From positions 1-44,335 of the forward strand of contig CAKQLR010000013.1 of the NCBI GenBank assembly GCA_934254725.1: a stretch of DNA of 44,335 bases. The letters are read 5' to 3'. The notes under the pieces are model-generated. The model was not told the DNA's origin and searched no databases. It was given only the letters and a program-made list of their open reading frames with translations. Each line of letters begins with the position of its first letter. The first letter of the stretch is position 1. The stretch is from an uncultured Clostridia bacterium (GTDB taxonomy: Bacteria; Bacillota; Clostridia; Christensenellales; Borkfalkiaceae). The translations under genes and the position numbers were made by a program. This document shows, one piece after another, positions 21,882-29,528 of this stretch.

Positions 21882-21946
21882 ATAAAAAAACAAGGCGAAA
21901 TGCCTTGGCGCGGCTATGCGCAAACATTTAAACGGAGGTTACGATT

Positions 21947-22123
21947 ATGGCATACAAAATCAATGGCGACGAATGCATTTCTTGCGGTTCCTGCGCTGAA
22001 CAATGTCCCGTAAACGCTATTTCGGAGGGCGATACTCACTACGTCATCAATGCTGACGAATGTATTTCTTGCGGCTCTTGCGCCGAACAGTGTCCCGTTT
22101 CCGCTATAAGCGAGGCTGAATAA
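21947..22123 (+). CDS. 2[4Fe-4S] ferredoxin
   Basis: A 58-residue clostridial-type ferredoxin. Each half has CISCGSCAEQCPV (residues 10-22 and 39-51), giving two CxxCxxCxxxCP cluster motifs. The two halves are nearly identical in protein but differ at many synonymous bases, typical of the ancient internal duplication. It carries low-potential electrons for pyruvate:ferredoxin oxidoreductase, hydrogenase or similar enzymes in the cytoplasm. The start ATG has a strong AACGGAGGTT site. It is monocistronic, with its own promoter and terminator. Each CxxC spacing is canonical; no unusual residue is seen. Confidence 0.95.
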   Translation: MAYKINGDECISCGSCAEQCPVNAISEGDTHYVINADECISCGSCAEQCPVSAISEAE

Positions 22124-22181
22124 TCGGCTTGTTTTCCCGCAAGGGAGATTACAGGGATTTTATTCTTGTGAAAAGATTCGG

Positions 22182-22210
22182 AAAACACAGCTATCTCGGC
22201 TGTGTTTTTT
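22182..22210 (+). terminator. Terminator of the ferredoxin gene
   Basis: AAAACACAGC (22182-22191) pairs with GCTGTGTTTT (22199-22208), 7-base loop, ending in a T run. Confidence 0.85.
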
Positions 22211-22285
22211 GTTTATAAAAATGTTTGGTGCGAAGAACTGAAGCCCTGCGCTAAGCGTAAAAAATAGCCCTTAACACAAATAAAT

Positions 22286-22972
22286 ATGGAAATAAATCTT
22301 TTGAACGGCGAGAGGATAGAGGAGCTTTTCCTCAACGACGTTAAAATTATACAAAGCGAAAACCTTTATCGGTTTACTTCGGACGCGGTTCTGCTTACCA
22401 GGTTTGCGCGGGCGAAAAAGAATGAAATTTTAGCCGATTTCTGCTCGGGCAGCGGTATAGTCGGCTTGCATTTTTACGCTCTTCATCCCGAGGTGGTTAA
22501 AGAAGCCCACCTTTTCGAGCTTCAGGCGCCCCTTGCCGAAATGAGCGAACGCTCGGTTGCTCTTAATAATTTAACGGGGCTGTTTACCGTTCACAATACG
22601 CCGCTGCAAAATATCGGCAGAGAGTTTAACGACCGCTTCACGCTAATTCTGTGCAATCCGCCGTACGAAAAGGACGGCAAGGGCGAAAAAAGTTATTCGG
22701 AAAGCGATAGAATAGCGCGGCACGAGGTTTACATCACGCTTGACGAGATTGTTAAGACCGCTTCCGAAAAGCTTCGTTTCGGCGGAAGGTTTTGTATTTC
22801 TCACCGTGCGGACAGGCTTGTAGACGTTATCTGCGCCATGCGGAAATACTCGCTCGAGCCGAAGAGAATTAAATTCGCCTGCCCGAAGAATAAAGAAGCT
22901 TACCTTGTTTTCGTAGAGGGGGTAAAGGGCGGCAGGCAGGGCGTAAAAATAGAAAGCCCGTTTGAAAATTAA
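22286..22972 (+). CDS. TrmN6/YfiC-like tRNA (adenine-N6)-methyltransferase
   Basis: A 228-residue SAM-dependent methyltransferase. DFCSGSGIVG (51-60) is the SAM-binding loop and NPPY (124-127) the N6-adenine methylation motif. The opening ERIEELFLNDVKIIQSENLYRFTSDAVLL is the characteristic start of this family, whose E. coli member modifies A37 of tRNA-Val. It is followed 71 bases later by rsmI, a common pairing in Firmicutes. The ribosome binding site is poor (no clear GGAG before ATG), so translation may be weak; no better upstream start exists. Target tRNA in this lineage is not established. Confidence 0.87.
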   Translation: MEINLLNGERIEELFLNDVKIIQSENLYRFTSDAVLLTRFARAKKNEILADFCSGSGIVGLHFYALHPEVVKEAHLFELQAPLAEMSERSVALNNLTGLFTVHNTPLQNIGREFNDRFTLILCNPPYEKDGKGEKSYSESDRIARHEVYITLDEIVKTASEKLRFGGRFCISHRADRLVDVICAMRKYSLEPKRIKFACPKNKEAYLVFVEGVKGGRQGVKIESPFEN

Positions 22973-23043
22973 ACAGATAACCCCGCTAAAACACGCGTTA
23001 TTCGCATAAATCATAAAAACCGAAGGATTTTCCGAAAAGAAAA

Positions 23044-23844
23044 ATGTTATATATAATCGCAACCCCAATAGGTAACTTAAAAGATATAAGCTATCGCGCG
23101 GTAGAGGCGCTTTCCGAGGCGGATGTCATCGCCTGCGAGGACACAAGGCACTCGCTAAAGCTTCTTTCCGCATACAATATAAAAAAGCCGCTCGTTGCCT
23201 ATCATAAATTCAACGAGAGGAAGGAAGGCGAAAAGCTTGCCGAACTTTTAAAAGAAGGCAAAACCGTTGCGCTAATTTCGGACGCGGGCATGCCGGTGAT
23301 TTCCGACCCCGGCAACGTGCTTGTTAACATTCTGCGGGAGAACGGGCTGGAGTACACCGTTATTCCCGGGGCGACCGCATTCGCCACAGCCCTCGTACTC
23401 AGCGGGTTTGACGCGTCCAAGTTTTTATTCCTCGGTTTTTTGCCCGAAAAGGCGGGTGAGAGGAAGAAATTTTTACAACAATATGCAAATATAGATTGCA
23501 CTTTGATCTTCTATTGTGCCCCGCACGACGTGTTAAAAACGGTAAGCGCGCTTTACGATTCGCTCGGTGACAGAAACGCCTGCGCCGTAAGGGAAATTAC
23601 AAAACTGCATGAAAGCGAGGAGTATTTTTCTTTAAAAGACGGCTACGCGAACGAGCCGAGAGGGGAATACGTTATAATAGTGGAGGGCGCGAAGTCCGCC
23701 GCGCAAAATTATGAAAACCTTTCCGTAGAAGAACATCTGGCGATGTACATAGACGACGGAATGGATAAAAAAGAAGCGGTAAAGCAGGTGGCTAAGGACA
23801 GGAATGTTCCCAAAAACGAAATTTACAAATATACAATCAAATAA
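23044..23844 (+). CDS. rsmI: 16S rRNA (cytidine1402-2'-O)-methyltransferase
   Basis: A 266-residue tetrapyrrole-methylase-fold enzyme. LYIIATPIGNLKDIS (2-16) is the RsmI/YraL signature, followed by ACEDTRHS, LISDAGMPVISDPG and IPGATAFATALVLSGF, all hallmark motifs. It methylates the ribose of C1402 in the 16S rRNA decoding centre using SAM. The C-terminal small domain (about 235-266: VKQVAKDRNVPKNEIYKY) is present, so the protein is full length. It likely shares a transcript with the upstream tRNA methyltransferase and ends at a good terminator. Confidence 0.95.
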   Translation: MLYIIATPIGNLKDISYRAVEALSEADVIACEDTRHSLKLLSAYNIKKPLVAYHKFNERKEGEKLAELLKEGKTVALISDAGMPVISDPGNVLVNILRENGLEYTVIPGATAFATALVLSGFDASKFLFLGFLPEKAGERKKFLQQYANIDCTLIFYCAPHDVLKTVSALYDSLGDRNACAVREITKLHESEEYFSLKDGYANEPRGEYVIIVEGAKSAAQNYENLSVEEHLAMYIDDGMDKKEAVKQVAKDRNVPKNEIYKYTIK

Positions 23845-23850
23845 AAAAAT

Positions 23851-23885
23851 AAGTCCTCTTTTTGCGTGAAAAAGGGGACTTTTTA
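23851..23885 (+). terminator. Terminator of rsmI
   Basis: AAGTCCTCTTTTT pairs with AAAAAGGGGACTT (one wobble or mismatch) around GCGTG, followed by TTTT. Confidence 0.8.
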
Positions 23886-23957
23886 TATATATTTGCATTC
23901 GCCTGCGCTTGCAGGTTCGCGGCGGTGTGCTAAAAATCAAACGGCGGGTTTAAGTTT

Positions 23958-24293
23958 TTACAGAGAGTTTTTGTTTATAGAACGCATTGTTTCGAGTATT
24001 ATTTTTTTTGCCGTAGGGCTTAATTTTTTGTATTGTTTTATAAAAGCGGGCAGCTCTTTGTCCTGTAAAAAATTACGGTTATCTTTCAGATCGTTGCCGA
24101 AATCGTCTTCCCTGCCTACTAAAAAATCAATGGAACAACCGAAAAAATCGGATAGTTTTATAAGCTGGGAAGCCGAGGGCTCGTTAATTTCATTCTCCCA
24201 ACGCGCTATGTTGCTTTGGGTGGTTTCTATATTTGTTGCAAGTTGTTTTTGAGATAACCCGTTTTCAATCCTTAGCTCTTTTATTCTGTTCAT
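23958..24293 (-). CDS. XRE-family (Cro/CI-type) transcriptional regulator
   Basis: A 111-residue repressor. The chosen start is ATG at 24293 (MNRIKELRIENGLSQ), which begins the standard HTH_3 domain; upstream in-frame codons overlap the divergent promoter region and are implausible. The helix-turn-helix runs through LSQKQLATNIETTQSNIARWENE. The segment ending IDFLVGRED is the classic close of this domain. The C-terminal 45 residues form a helical tail (YKKLSPTAKKIILETM). It is divergent from the DUF975 membrane protein gene, and the intergenic DNA holds several similar sites, so it probably represses both. The ATG lacks a clear ribosome binding site. Confidence 0.87.
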   Translation of the reverse strand: MNRIKELRIENGLSQKQLATNIETTQSNIARWENEINEPSASQLIKLSDFFGCSIDFLVGREDDFGNDLKDNRNFLQDKELPAFIKQYKKLSPTAKKIILETMRSINKNSL

Positions 24294-24318
24294 ATAAACC
24301 GTTTTTGTTTTATTATAA

Positions 24319-24398
24319 TGCAAAATTGTATATAAGTGTTGACAAATACAAAATTGCAGTGTATAATTATATTGCAATGTAAATTTGCATTAAAAATT
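24319..24398. promoter_or_regulatory. Cluster of operator-like sites for the XRE regulator
   Basis: Related sites recur: TGCAAAATTGTAT (24319-24331), ATACAAAATTGCAG (24346-24359, inside the -35/-10 spacer) and TTGCAATGTAAATTTGCA (24373-24390). All are built from TGCAA/TTGCA or TACAA/TTGTA half-sites. Binding would block the plus-strand promoter. Confidence 0.5.
24339..24367 (+). promoter_or_regulatory. Consensus promoter of the DUF975 gene
   Basis: TTGACA (24339-24344), 17-base spacer, TATAAT (24362-24367): a perfect sigma-A promoter, presumably held by a repressor since operator-like sequence fills its spacer. Confidence 0.8.
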
Positions 24399-24433
24399 TT
24401 TGGCAAAAACACAGGGATTTATAAGGAGAGAAA

Positions 24434-26038
24434 ATGAAAAAAAGAGTAATAGGTACAATTGTAGCGTCCGCAGTAACGTTTGTATGGATGATTTTACTGT
24501 GTCAAGGTATTTTGTATGAGACAGCGGTGGTATATTTAACTAGAACCGGGGGGGTATCCGAACAGATGTGCTGCACTTTAATAAACTTTATGTGTATTTG
24601 CAGTGTGCCAACTCTGTTTATTGCAATTTACGAAAGGTTTTATAAAGAAGATTTGTCTTGGTTTAAATATATTTTCGCCGCCGCATTTTCAGCGGCTTCC
24701 GCATACTCTTTTTATTATATTATCAGTGTGTCGGCTTATACTGCCCACTTCTATGATTATAAATATTATAGCCACTTAGTAATTGTAATAATCGTAGCGC
24801 TTATATCCATAATACTCTCGATGTCGTTTATCTGGTTGAGAGGTCATTACTCAAAGATAAACAGCGAAAAAGCCGTTAGAATAAAAAGTAAAATAGACGC
24901 TTCATTTGCGGCAAATTTCATTTCGGTATTGATGATGTCGGTAACGATTGTAGTTTATCTTATGTTGCCGAAAAAAGAAGGTATGTCTTGGGACGAGATT
25001 GTCGTCTCATCTGAGATTGCACCCGTTGTTTCAAATATATTAAGTGTTTATGTAACGATTGTCGGCGGAATTGTGTTTTTGTTTGTTTATGAAAGTAATA
25101 AAGAAGGGAAAGGCGTTATTAAATACGTTCAATGGTTTTTTTCTCAATTTTTTGTATTGCTTTTCATCTTTAACCTTATGGATACGCATTTTAATTTTAT
25201 TGTAAATATGCGTAGCGCGGCAATATTTACTGCATTTTCGCTTATTCCTGTTATGGTTTGCCTTATAACGGAACTGAAAGGAAGGTCTCTGACGAAAGCT
25301 ATAGTAGCAGGCATAAAACCGCAGGGAGACAGGGTAAAACCCGAAAGATTAACAGAGGTAAGAAGGACTGCGAGAAGCTGTTTAGGCGGCAGTATTTTTG
25401 CCGGCGGTTGGCTTATGATGATGTTAGTCGGGATAATCTACGGCGCGCTTTCCGGATTTGTGGCGGTTACGGTAATAGGTGCGATACTTGTAGTCGGACC
25501 CATCACGTACGGCTTGGCTAAAGCGGAAATGAACGTTGTGACAGGCAAAAAGGAACAAGCGGACTTGGCGGATTTGTTCGCCGGCTTTTCGGAAAACTTT
25601 TCGCAGGCGGTAGTGTTAAAGCTTTTGCAGAACATCTTTCTCGGGCTTTGGAGTATGCTTTTCATTATACCCGGCGTTGTAAAATCTTACAGCTATGCTA
25701 TGTCGTTTTACGTTCAGCAACAGGCGGAAAACAAAAATTGGCGTTACGCACTGAGGGAAAGCAATCGCCTTATGTACGGCAACAGATTTAAACTGTTTTT
25801 GCTTGATTTAAGTTTTATCGGTTGGTACATTCTCGGAAGTATGTGTCTCGGTATAGGCTTTTTGTTTGTAATTCCGTACCACAGAACTGCAAGGGCGGCG
25901 TTTTTCAATTCCCTGCTTGTGGCGGATAAAAAAATGAAAGAAGAAAGGCTTAACGCCGAGGCTGTGACCGTTGCAGAAACAGAATTTGCGGCTTTACCCG
26001 ATACAGTCGCTTCAAACGAAAGCGAAGAAACTGCATAA
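24434..26038 (+). CDS. DUF975-containing multipass membrane protein
   Basis: A 534-residue protein. The N-terminal half (1-280) has about seven hydrophobic helices and no known motif. The C-terminal half (about 310-500) matches DUF975: FIIPGVVKSYSYAMSFYV, then an ALRESNRLMYGNRFKLF segment and LSFIGWYILGSMCLGIGFLFVIPYHRTARAAFF. The final 35 residues are acidic and cytoplasmic. DUF975 proteins have no proven role. The N-terminal membrane extension is unusual, since most members consist of the DUF975 unit alone. AAGGAG lies 8 bases before the ATG. It is likely controlled by the divergent XRE gene. Possible roles include envelope stress or peptide immunity (speculative). Confidence 0.75.
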   Translation: MKKRVIGTIVASAVTFVWMILLCQGILYETAVVYLTRTGGVSEQMCCTLINFMCICSVPTLFIAIYERFYKEDLSWFKYIFAAAFSAASAYSFYYIISVSAYTAHFYDYKYYSHLVIVIIVALISIILSMSFIWLRGHYSKINSEKAVRIKSKIDASFAANFISVLMMSVTIVVYLMLPKKEGMSWDEIVVSSEIAPVVSNILSVYVTIVGGIVFLFVYESNKEGKGVIKYVQWFFSQFFVLLFIFNLMDTHFNFIVNMRSAAIFTAFSLIPVMVCLITELKGRSLTKAIVAGIKPQGDRVKPERLTEVRRTARSCLGGSIFAGGWLMMMLVGIIYGALSGFVAVTVIGAILVVGPITYGLAKAEMNVVTGKKEQADLADLFAGFSENFSQAVVLKLLQNIFLGLWSMLFIIPGVVKSYSYAMSFYVQQQAENKNWRYALRESNRLMYGNRFKLFLLDLSFIGWYILGSMCLGIGFLFVIPYHRTARAAFFNSLLVADKKMKEERLNAEAVTVAETEFAALPDTVASNESEETA

Positions 26039-26076
26039 CAATAATATTAGAAACAGTGGGATTTTTATATAAAAAG

Positions 26077-26108
26077 AGGGTTCGGGAAATTTTTCCCGAG
26101 CCCTTTTA
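26077..26108. terminator. Bidirectional terminator
   Basis: AGGGTTCGGGAA pairs with TTCCCGAGCCCT (one wobble), followed by TTTT. It lies between the convergent DUF975 and 286-residue membrane protein genes. Confidence 0.75.
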
Positions 26109-26142
26109 CTTGCGCGTAATGTGTTTATAAATGCGTAAGCGA

Positions 26143-27003
26143 TTATTTGTATTTGTAGAATTTGCCTGATTTATCATAAGTTTCGGTAACGCCGTTTCTC
26201 GTCTTTTCCGCGTGATGTTCTATTTTAATAACATCGTCGTCGTACCTGTAAACGAGCAACGTGCACTTTGCGGTGGTGTGACGGTTCAGCGCGCAGTCCA
26301 AAACTTTTGCGTATTTTTCCTCGCCGTAGAACTCGTATAAAACGTACTCGCCGCGCTCGTCGCTGCCCTTTTCTTTCTTTGTGAAATTAACGCGGATATC
26401 CTTACCGGAAGAAACGTTGTATAGATAATACGGTCTGCCGAGGTAGTCTGAATAAAACCTGTAATTGGTAATTTCGCCCACGTCCGCAAGCGGATTTACC
26501 GACGTATCGTACGCGTAATTGTGAAATGAAATTTTGCAAGGGAAAAATCCCCAAGCGGCGTATATCGCACAAAAAACGGCAACTATCGCGATTATTACAA
26601 TGTCTTTGTCCTTCTTTTTCTTTACCTTTTCGCTCTCGTCGTTTAAAAGCTTTTTCCTTCGCTTTTCGCTCCTGGAAAGTTTTGTTTTCTCTTCCTTTTC
26701 CTCGGTGGCGGTTTCCGTTTTGTTTTCGGCAGAAGTGTCTTTATTTTCTGCGGAAGCGTCGGCGGATTCTTCGTCATCGTCGCCCTTTTTAAGGTTTTTC
26801 ATAAGAGAAATAAGCCTTACCGAAGCGTAAACGGCAACGGAGACGGAAACGGTAAACCCGAAAGCGACAAGCGCCCAGTATTCGCTGACCTTGAAGCCGT
26901 GAATATTAAGTAGTTTAAATCGGTGTGCAATCGCTATGGTGAACAGAACAAAGAACAAATCCATAGCCGCGCATATACCGATTTTTATTTTATTTTTTAT
27001 CAT
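26143..27003 (-). CDS. Membrane protein of unknown function, predicted leaderless
   Basis: A 286-residue protein with two N-terminal helices (about 6-26 and 42-66). A highly charged Glu/Lys/Asp cytoplasmic linker (75-137) follows, then a third helix (about 138-160) and an external C-terminal domain of about 120 residues with Tyr-rich beta character (NYRFYSDYLGRPYYLYNV). No family is recognised. It has no ribosome binding site. The promoter just upstream places the expected transcription start on the A of the ATG. It is monocistronic, convergent with the DUF975 gene. The linker composition makes it prone to misassignment as coiled coil, so only topology is claimed. Confidence 0.6.
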   Translation of the reverse strand: MIKNKIKIGICAAMDLFFVLFTIAIAHRFKLLNIHGFKVSEYWALVAFGFTVSVSVAVYASVRLISLMKNLKKGDDDEESADASAENKDTSAENKTETATEEKEEKTKLSRSEKRRKKLLNDESEKVKKKKDKDIVIIAIVAVFCAIYAAWGFFPCKISFHNYAYDTSVNPLADVGEITNYRFYSDYLGRPYYLYNVSSGKDIRVNFTKKEKGSDERGEYVLYEFYGEEKYAKVLDCALNRHTTAKCTLLVYRYDDDVIKIEHHAEKTRNGVTETYDKSGKFYKYK

Positions 27004-27009
27004 AAAATT

Positions 27010-27038
27010 ATTGTACCATATAATTATTCAAATGTAAA
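27010..27038 (-). promoter_or_regulatory. Extended -10 promoter giving a predicted leaderless mRNA
   Basis: On the minus strand TTTACA (27038-27033), 17-base spacer ending TGG, TACAAT (27015-27010). The expected +1 is 27003, the A of the start codon. Confidence 0.65.
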
Positions 27039-27095
27039 ATCTTTAAAAGCCCCTTGCCGGAAAGCCCCGCGTTTTTTTGAAAAACAACCGCCCGT

Positions 27096-28268
27096 TTACA
27101 CTTTAAGCATCATATATTCGTTCGTTTTTATGCCCGTCGCAAAGTTGTAAATATCGTTCGCAAGGACGTCCTTTTCAAAACATTCGAGGGCTGTGCCTTT
27201 AAGCGATTCTACGTCGTTTTTGCGTGAAATAAGAGGTATTTTGCAATTTTTCTTTATTTCCGAAAGCAGCTTTACGCCATCGTCCTTTACCGCCAGAATG
27301 TTTAAATATAAATCAGAACGCAAGCATTTTTCTATAAACTTTCCGCTTATCCCGAGTAGCGACGAAGTGAGTATTCTGTTGATTCTCGTGCTTGTGTAGC
27401 GCTTTGTGGCAACCTTTTCTTTAAGCTCGTCAAGAGTAAATGAATCCTTTGCTGCGGATTTCAGCCTGTTTTCCAGTCCCTCGGTGCAGTCGGAAATTTC
27501 CGCAAGGGTTTTTCTGTCGTTTACTATAATACTGTAAAAGGTGAGGTTGTCCGCAGAGGGGAGTTTTTCGGGCAAATCTCCGTACACGAACGGGGGAACG
27601 TTCTTTTTGATTTTTTTCTTTTTTCCGTCTTTTATAGCCTGCCTTATCGCGCTTGCGGAGGATAAATTTTTGTAAATTTTCAGGTCGTTGTAGCCCGCGC
27701 CCTGACGGGGAAATGGGTAGATGTCAATATCGTATTTGCCTTCCGCAATAGCCCTCGTGTACTCGAGCCCGAGTATGTTGTTCGGGCTTTTAAGAAGTTC
27801 TATATCCACGCCCGTATCGAGTTCTGACAGAGCGTTCATCTTAGCCTTTGCGAGTGAAATACCCTCTTTAAGCTGAGATTTAAGGGATTTTTTAAATTCT
27901 TTGCTTTCGTTTGAAAGGATGTTCGCCGCCGTCAGAAAGTCCTCTTTTGTCCCGCTTTCCGCTCCGAAGAACAGCGTTTTTTCTCCCGGCAGCGCGCTTA
28001 AAAGCTTAACGGCACCCTTGGCGAAAAGTTCCGCGTTGGCGGTTGCAAAAACAACGGGCAGCTCGAAAACGGCGTCCGCCCCCGCCTGTATCGCGTGGCG
28101 CGCCCTCGTAAACTTATCGCAAACGGCAAGTTCCCCACGCTGGGTGAAGTTTCCGCTCATTATAACGGCAACGTAATCGTCGCCCGTGTGTTCTTTCATC
28201 GCGCCGAGATGCAGGGCGTGACCGTTGTGAAAAGGGTTATATTCGCAAACTGCCAAACAAATTTTCAA
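27096..28268 (-). CDS. tmcAL: tRNA(Met) cytidine acetate ligase
   Basis: A 390-residue nucleotidyltransferase-fold enzyme. CEYNPFHNGH (8-17) is the HxGH-type ATP-binding motif and MSGNFTQRGE follows. YPFPRQGAGYND and SSASAIR are other family hallmarks. It ligates acetate to C34 of elongator tRNA-Met using ATP, forming ac4C for accurate AUA decoding. The start chosen is TTG at 28268: it gives KICLAVCEYNPFHNGH at the proper N-terminus and has AGAGGT 9 bases upstream. The ATG 108 bases further up adds a non-homologous, arginine-rich extension. It lies divergent from pta, which makes the acetyl-phosphate of the same acetate pool; whether that is more than chance is not known. Confidence 0.9.
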   Translation of the reverse strand: MKICLAVCEYNPFHNGHALHLGAMKEHTGDDYVAVIMSGNFTQRGELAVCDKFTRARHAIQAGADAVFELPVVFATANAELFAKGAVKLLSALPGEKTLFFGAESGTKEDFLTAANILSNESKEFKKSLKSQLKEGISLAKAKMNALSELDTGVDIELLKSPNNILGLEYTRAIAEGKYDIDIYPFPRQGAGYNDLKIYKNLSSASAIRQAIKDGKKKKIKKNVPPFVYGDLPEKLPSADNLTFYSIIVNDRKTLAEISDCTEGLENRLKSAAKDSFTLDELKEKVATKRYTSTRINRILTSSLLGISGKFIEKCLRSDLYLNILAVKDDGVKLLSEIKKNCKIPLISRKNDVESLKGTALECFEKDVLANDIYNFATGIKTNEYMMLKV

Positions 28269-28344
28269 AATAGTACCTCTAAATACTTTTATTTTTTTTA
28301 AAAAAGTATTACAATATACGCGTGTGTATATCGTGTGCGCGCGC

Positions 28345-28372
28345 TTGTCCGCACAGCGCTTACGTTTAATAT
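28345..28372 (+). promoter_or_regulatory. Possible promoter of the pta-ackA operon
   Basis: TTGTCC (28345-28350), 16-base spacer, TAATAT (28367-28372). It is a weaker match than the other promoters here, although the genes are expected to be highly expressed. Confidence 0.35.
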
Positions 28373-28488
28373 ACACTATTTTTAAAAATTTATAAAGCGT
28401 TTTCGCGGAGGCTTTTCTGTTTTTTTAAGGCAGAGGCTTAAGACGAATACGCCCGAATGCGGTAAAAAGATATAAGGAGATACATTTT

Positions 28489-29493
28489 ATGTCAAAAGTA
28501 ATGGAGCAAATCAAAACGAGAGCAGCCCTTTTAAACAAGCACATCGTTCTTACCGAAGGCGAAGATTCGAGAGTGGTTGAAGCAGCTGCCGCTTCTGTTA
28601 AAGAGGGTATCGCAAAGGTAACCCTTCTCGGTAACAAGGAAGAGATTGTTAAAAACAACCCCGGCGTAGACCTTACGGGCGTAAACATCATAGATCCGAA
28701 AACAAGCGAAAAGCACGCAGAATACGCTAAACTTTTATACGAACTTCGCAAAGCTAAGGGCATGACCGAAGAGGACGCCGACAGAATAGCTTACGACTGC
28801 ACTTACTTTGGAGTGCTTATGCTTAAAGCCGGCGACGCTGACGGACTTGTTTCCGGCGCTTGCCACTCCACGGCAAACACTTTAAGACCGGGCCTTCAGA
28901 TTATTAAAACCGCTCCCGGCGTACCCCTCGTTTCGAGCTACTTCCTTATGATAGCGCCCGAATGCGGAAATCAGTACTGCGAGGACGGCTGCTACATCTA
29001 TGCGGACTGCGGTCTCGAACAGAATCCCGATCCCGATAAACTCGCGTTCATCGCTGTAGCTTCGGCTAAGAGCGCTTCCGCAATCGCAGGTCTTACCCCC
29101 AGAGTAGCTATGCTTTCCCACTCCACCAAGGGCAGCGCTAAGCATGCGGACGTAGATAAAGTACTTGCCGCTCTCGCTAAAGCAAAAGAGCTTTCGCCCG
29201 AACTCAACATCGACGGCGAGCTTCAGGCAGACGCCGCAATAGTACCCAAGGTAGCGGCTTCCAAAGCGCCCGGTTCGCCCGTCGCGGGACATGCAAACGT
29301 TCTTATATTCCCCGACCTCGACGCAGGCAACATCGCTTACAAGCTTACCGAACGTCTCGGCGGCTTTATGGCTGTAGGTCCGCTCTGCCAGGGCTTTGCA
29401 AAACCCATCAACGACCTTTCCAGAGGTTGCAAATCGGAAGATATAGTCGTAGCCGTAGCTATAACCGCTCTTCAGACGCAAATTCAGTGGTAA
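28489..29493 (+). CDS. pta: Phosphate acetyltransferase
   Basis: A 334-residue short-form (class I) enzyme that converts acetyl-CoA and phosphate to acetyl phosphate and CoA. Hallmarks are LTEGEDSRVVEAAA at the N-terminus, GLVSGACHSTANTLRPGLQ, the VPLVSSYFLMI segment, AMLSHSTKGSAKH and the C-terminal PDLDAGNIAYKLTERLGG. All are intact, with full family length. AAGGAGAT lies before the ATG. It is the first gene of a two-gene operon with ackA, 35 bases apart, the ATP-yielding acetate branch of fermentation. Strong codon bias towards C-ending and frequent codons suggests high expression. Confidence 0.97.
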   Translation: MSKVMEQIKTRAALLNKHIVLTEGEDSRVVEAAAASVKEGIAKVTLLGNKEEIVKNNPGVDLTGVNIIDPKTSEKHAEYAKLLYELRKAKGMTEEDADRIAYDCTYFGVLMLKAGDADGLVSGACHSTANTLRPGLQIIKTAPGVPLVSSYFLMIAPECGNQYCEDGCYIYADCGLEQNPDPDKLAFIAVASAKSASAIAGLTPRVAMLSHSTKGSAKHADVDKVLAALAKAKELSPELNIDGELQADAAIVPKVAASKAPGSPVAGHANVLIFPDLDAGNIAYKLTERLGGFMAVGPLCQGFAKPINDLSRGCKSEDIVVAVAITALQTQIQW

Positions 29494-29528
29494 TAAAAAA
29501 TTAAAATAAAAACGGGAGAAACCGATAA

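Noticed and set aside
21526..21927. 133-residue minus-strand frame in the ferredoxin upstream region
   Set aside because: Phe/Lys/Ile-rich product of AT-rich DNA without a ribosome binding site. It overlaps the small RNA candidate and the ferredoxin promoter.
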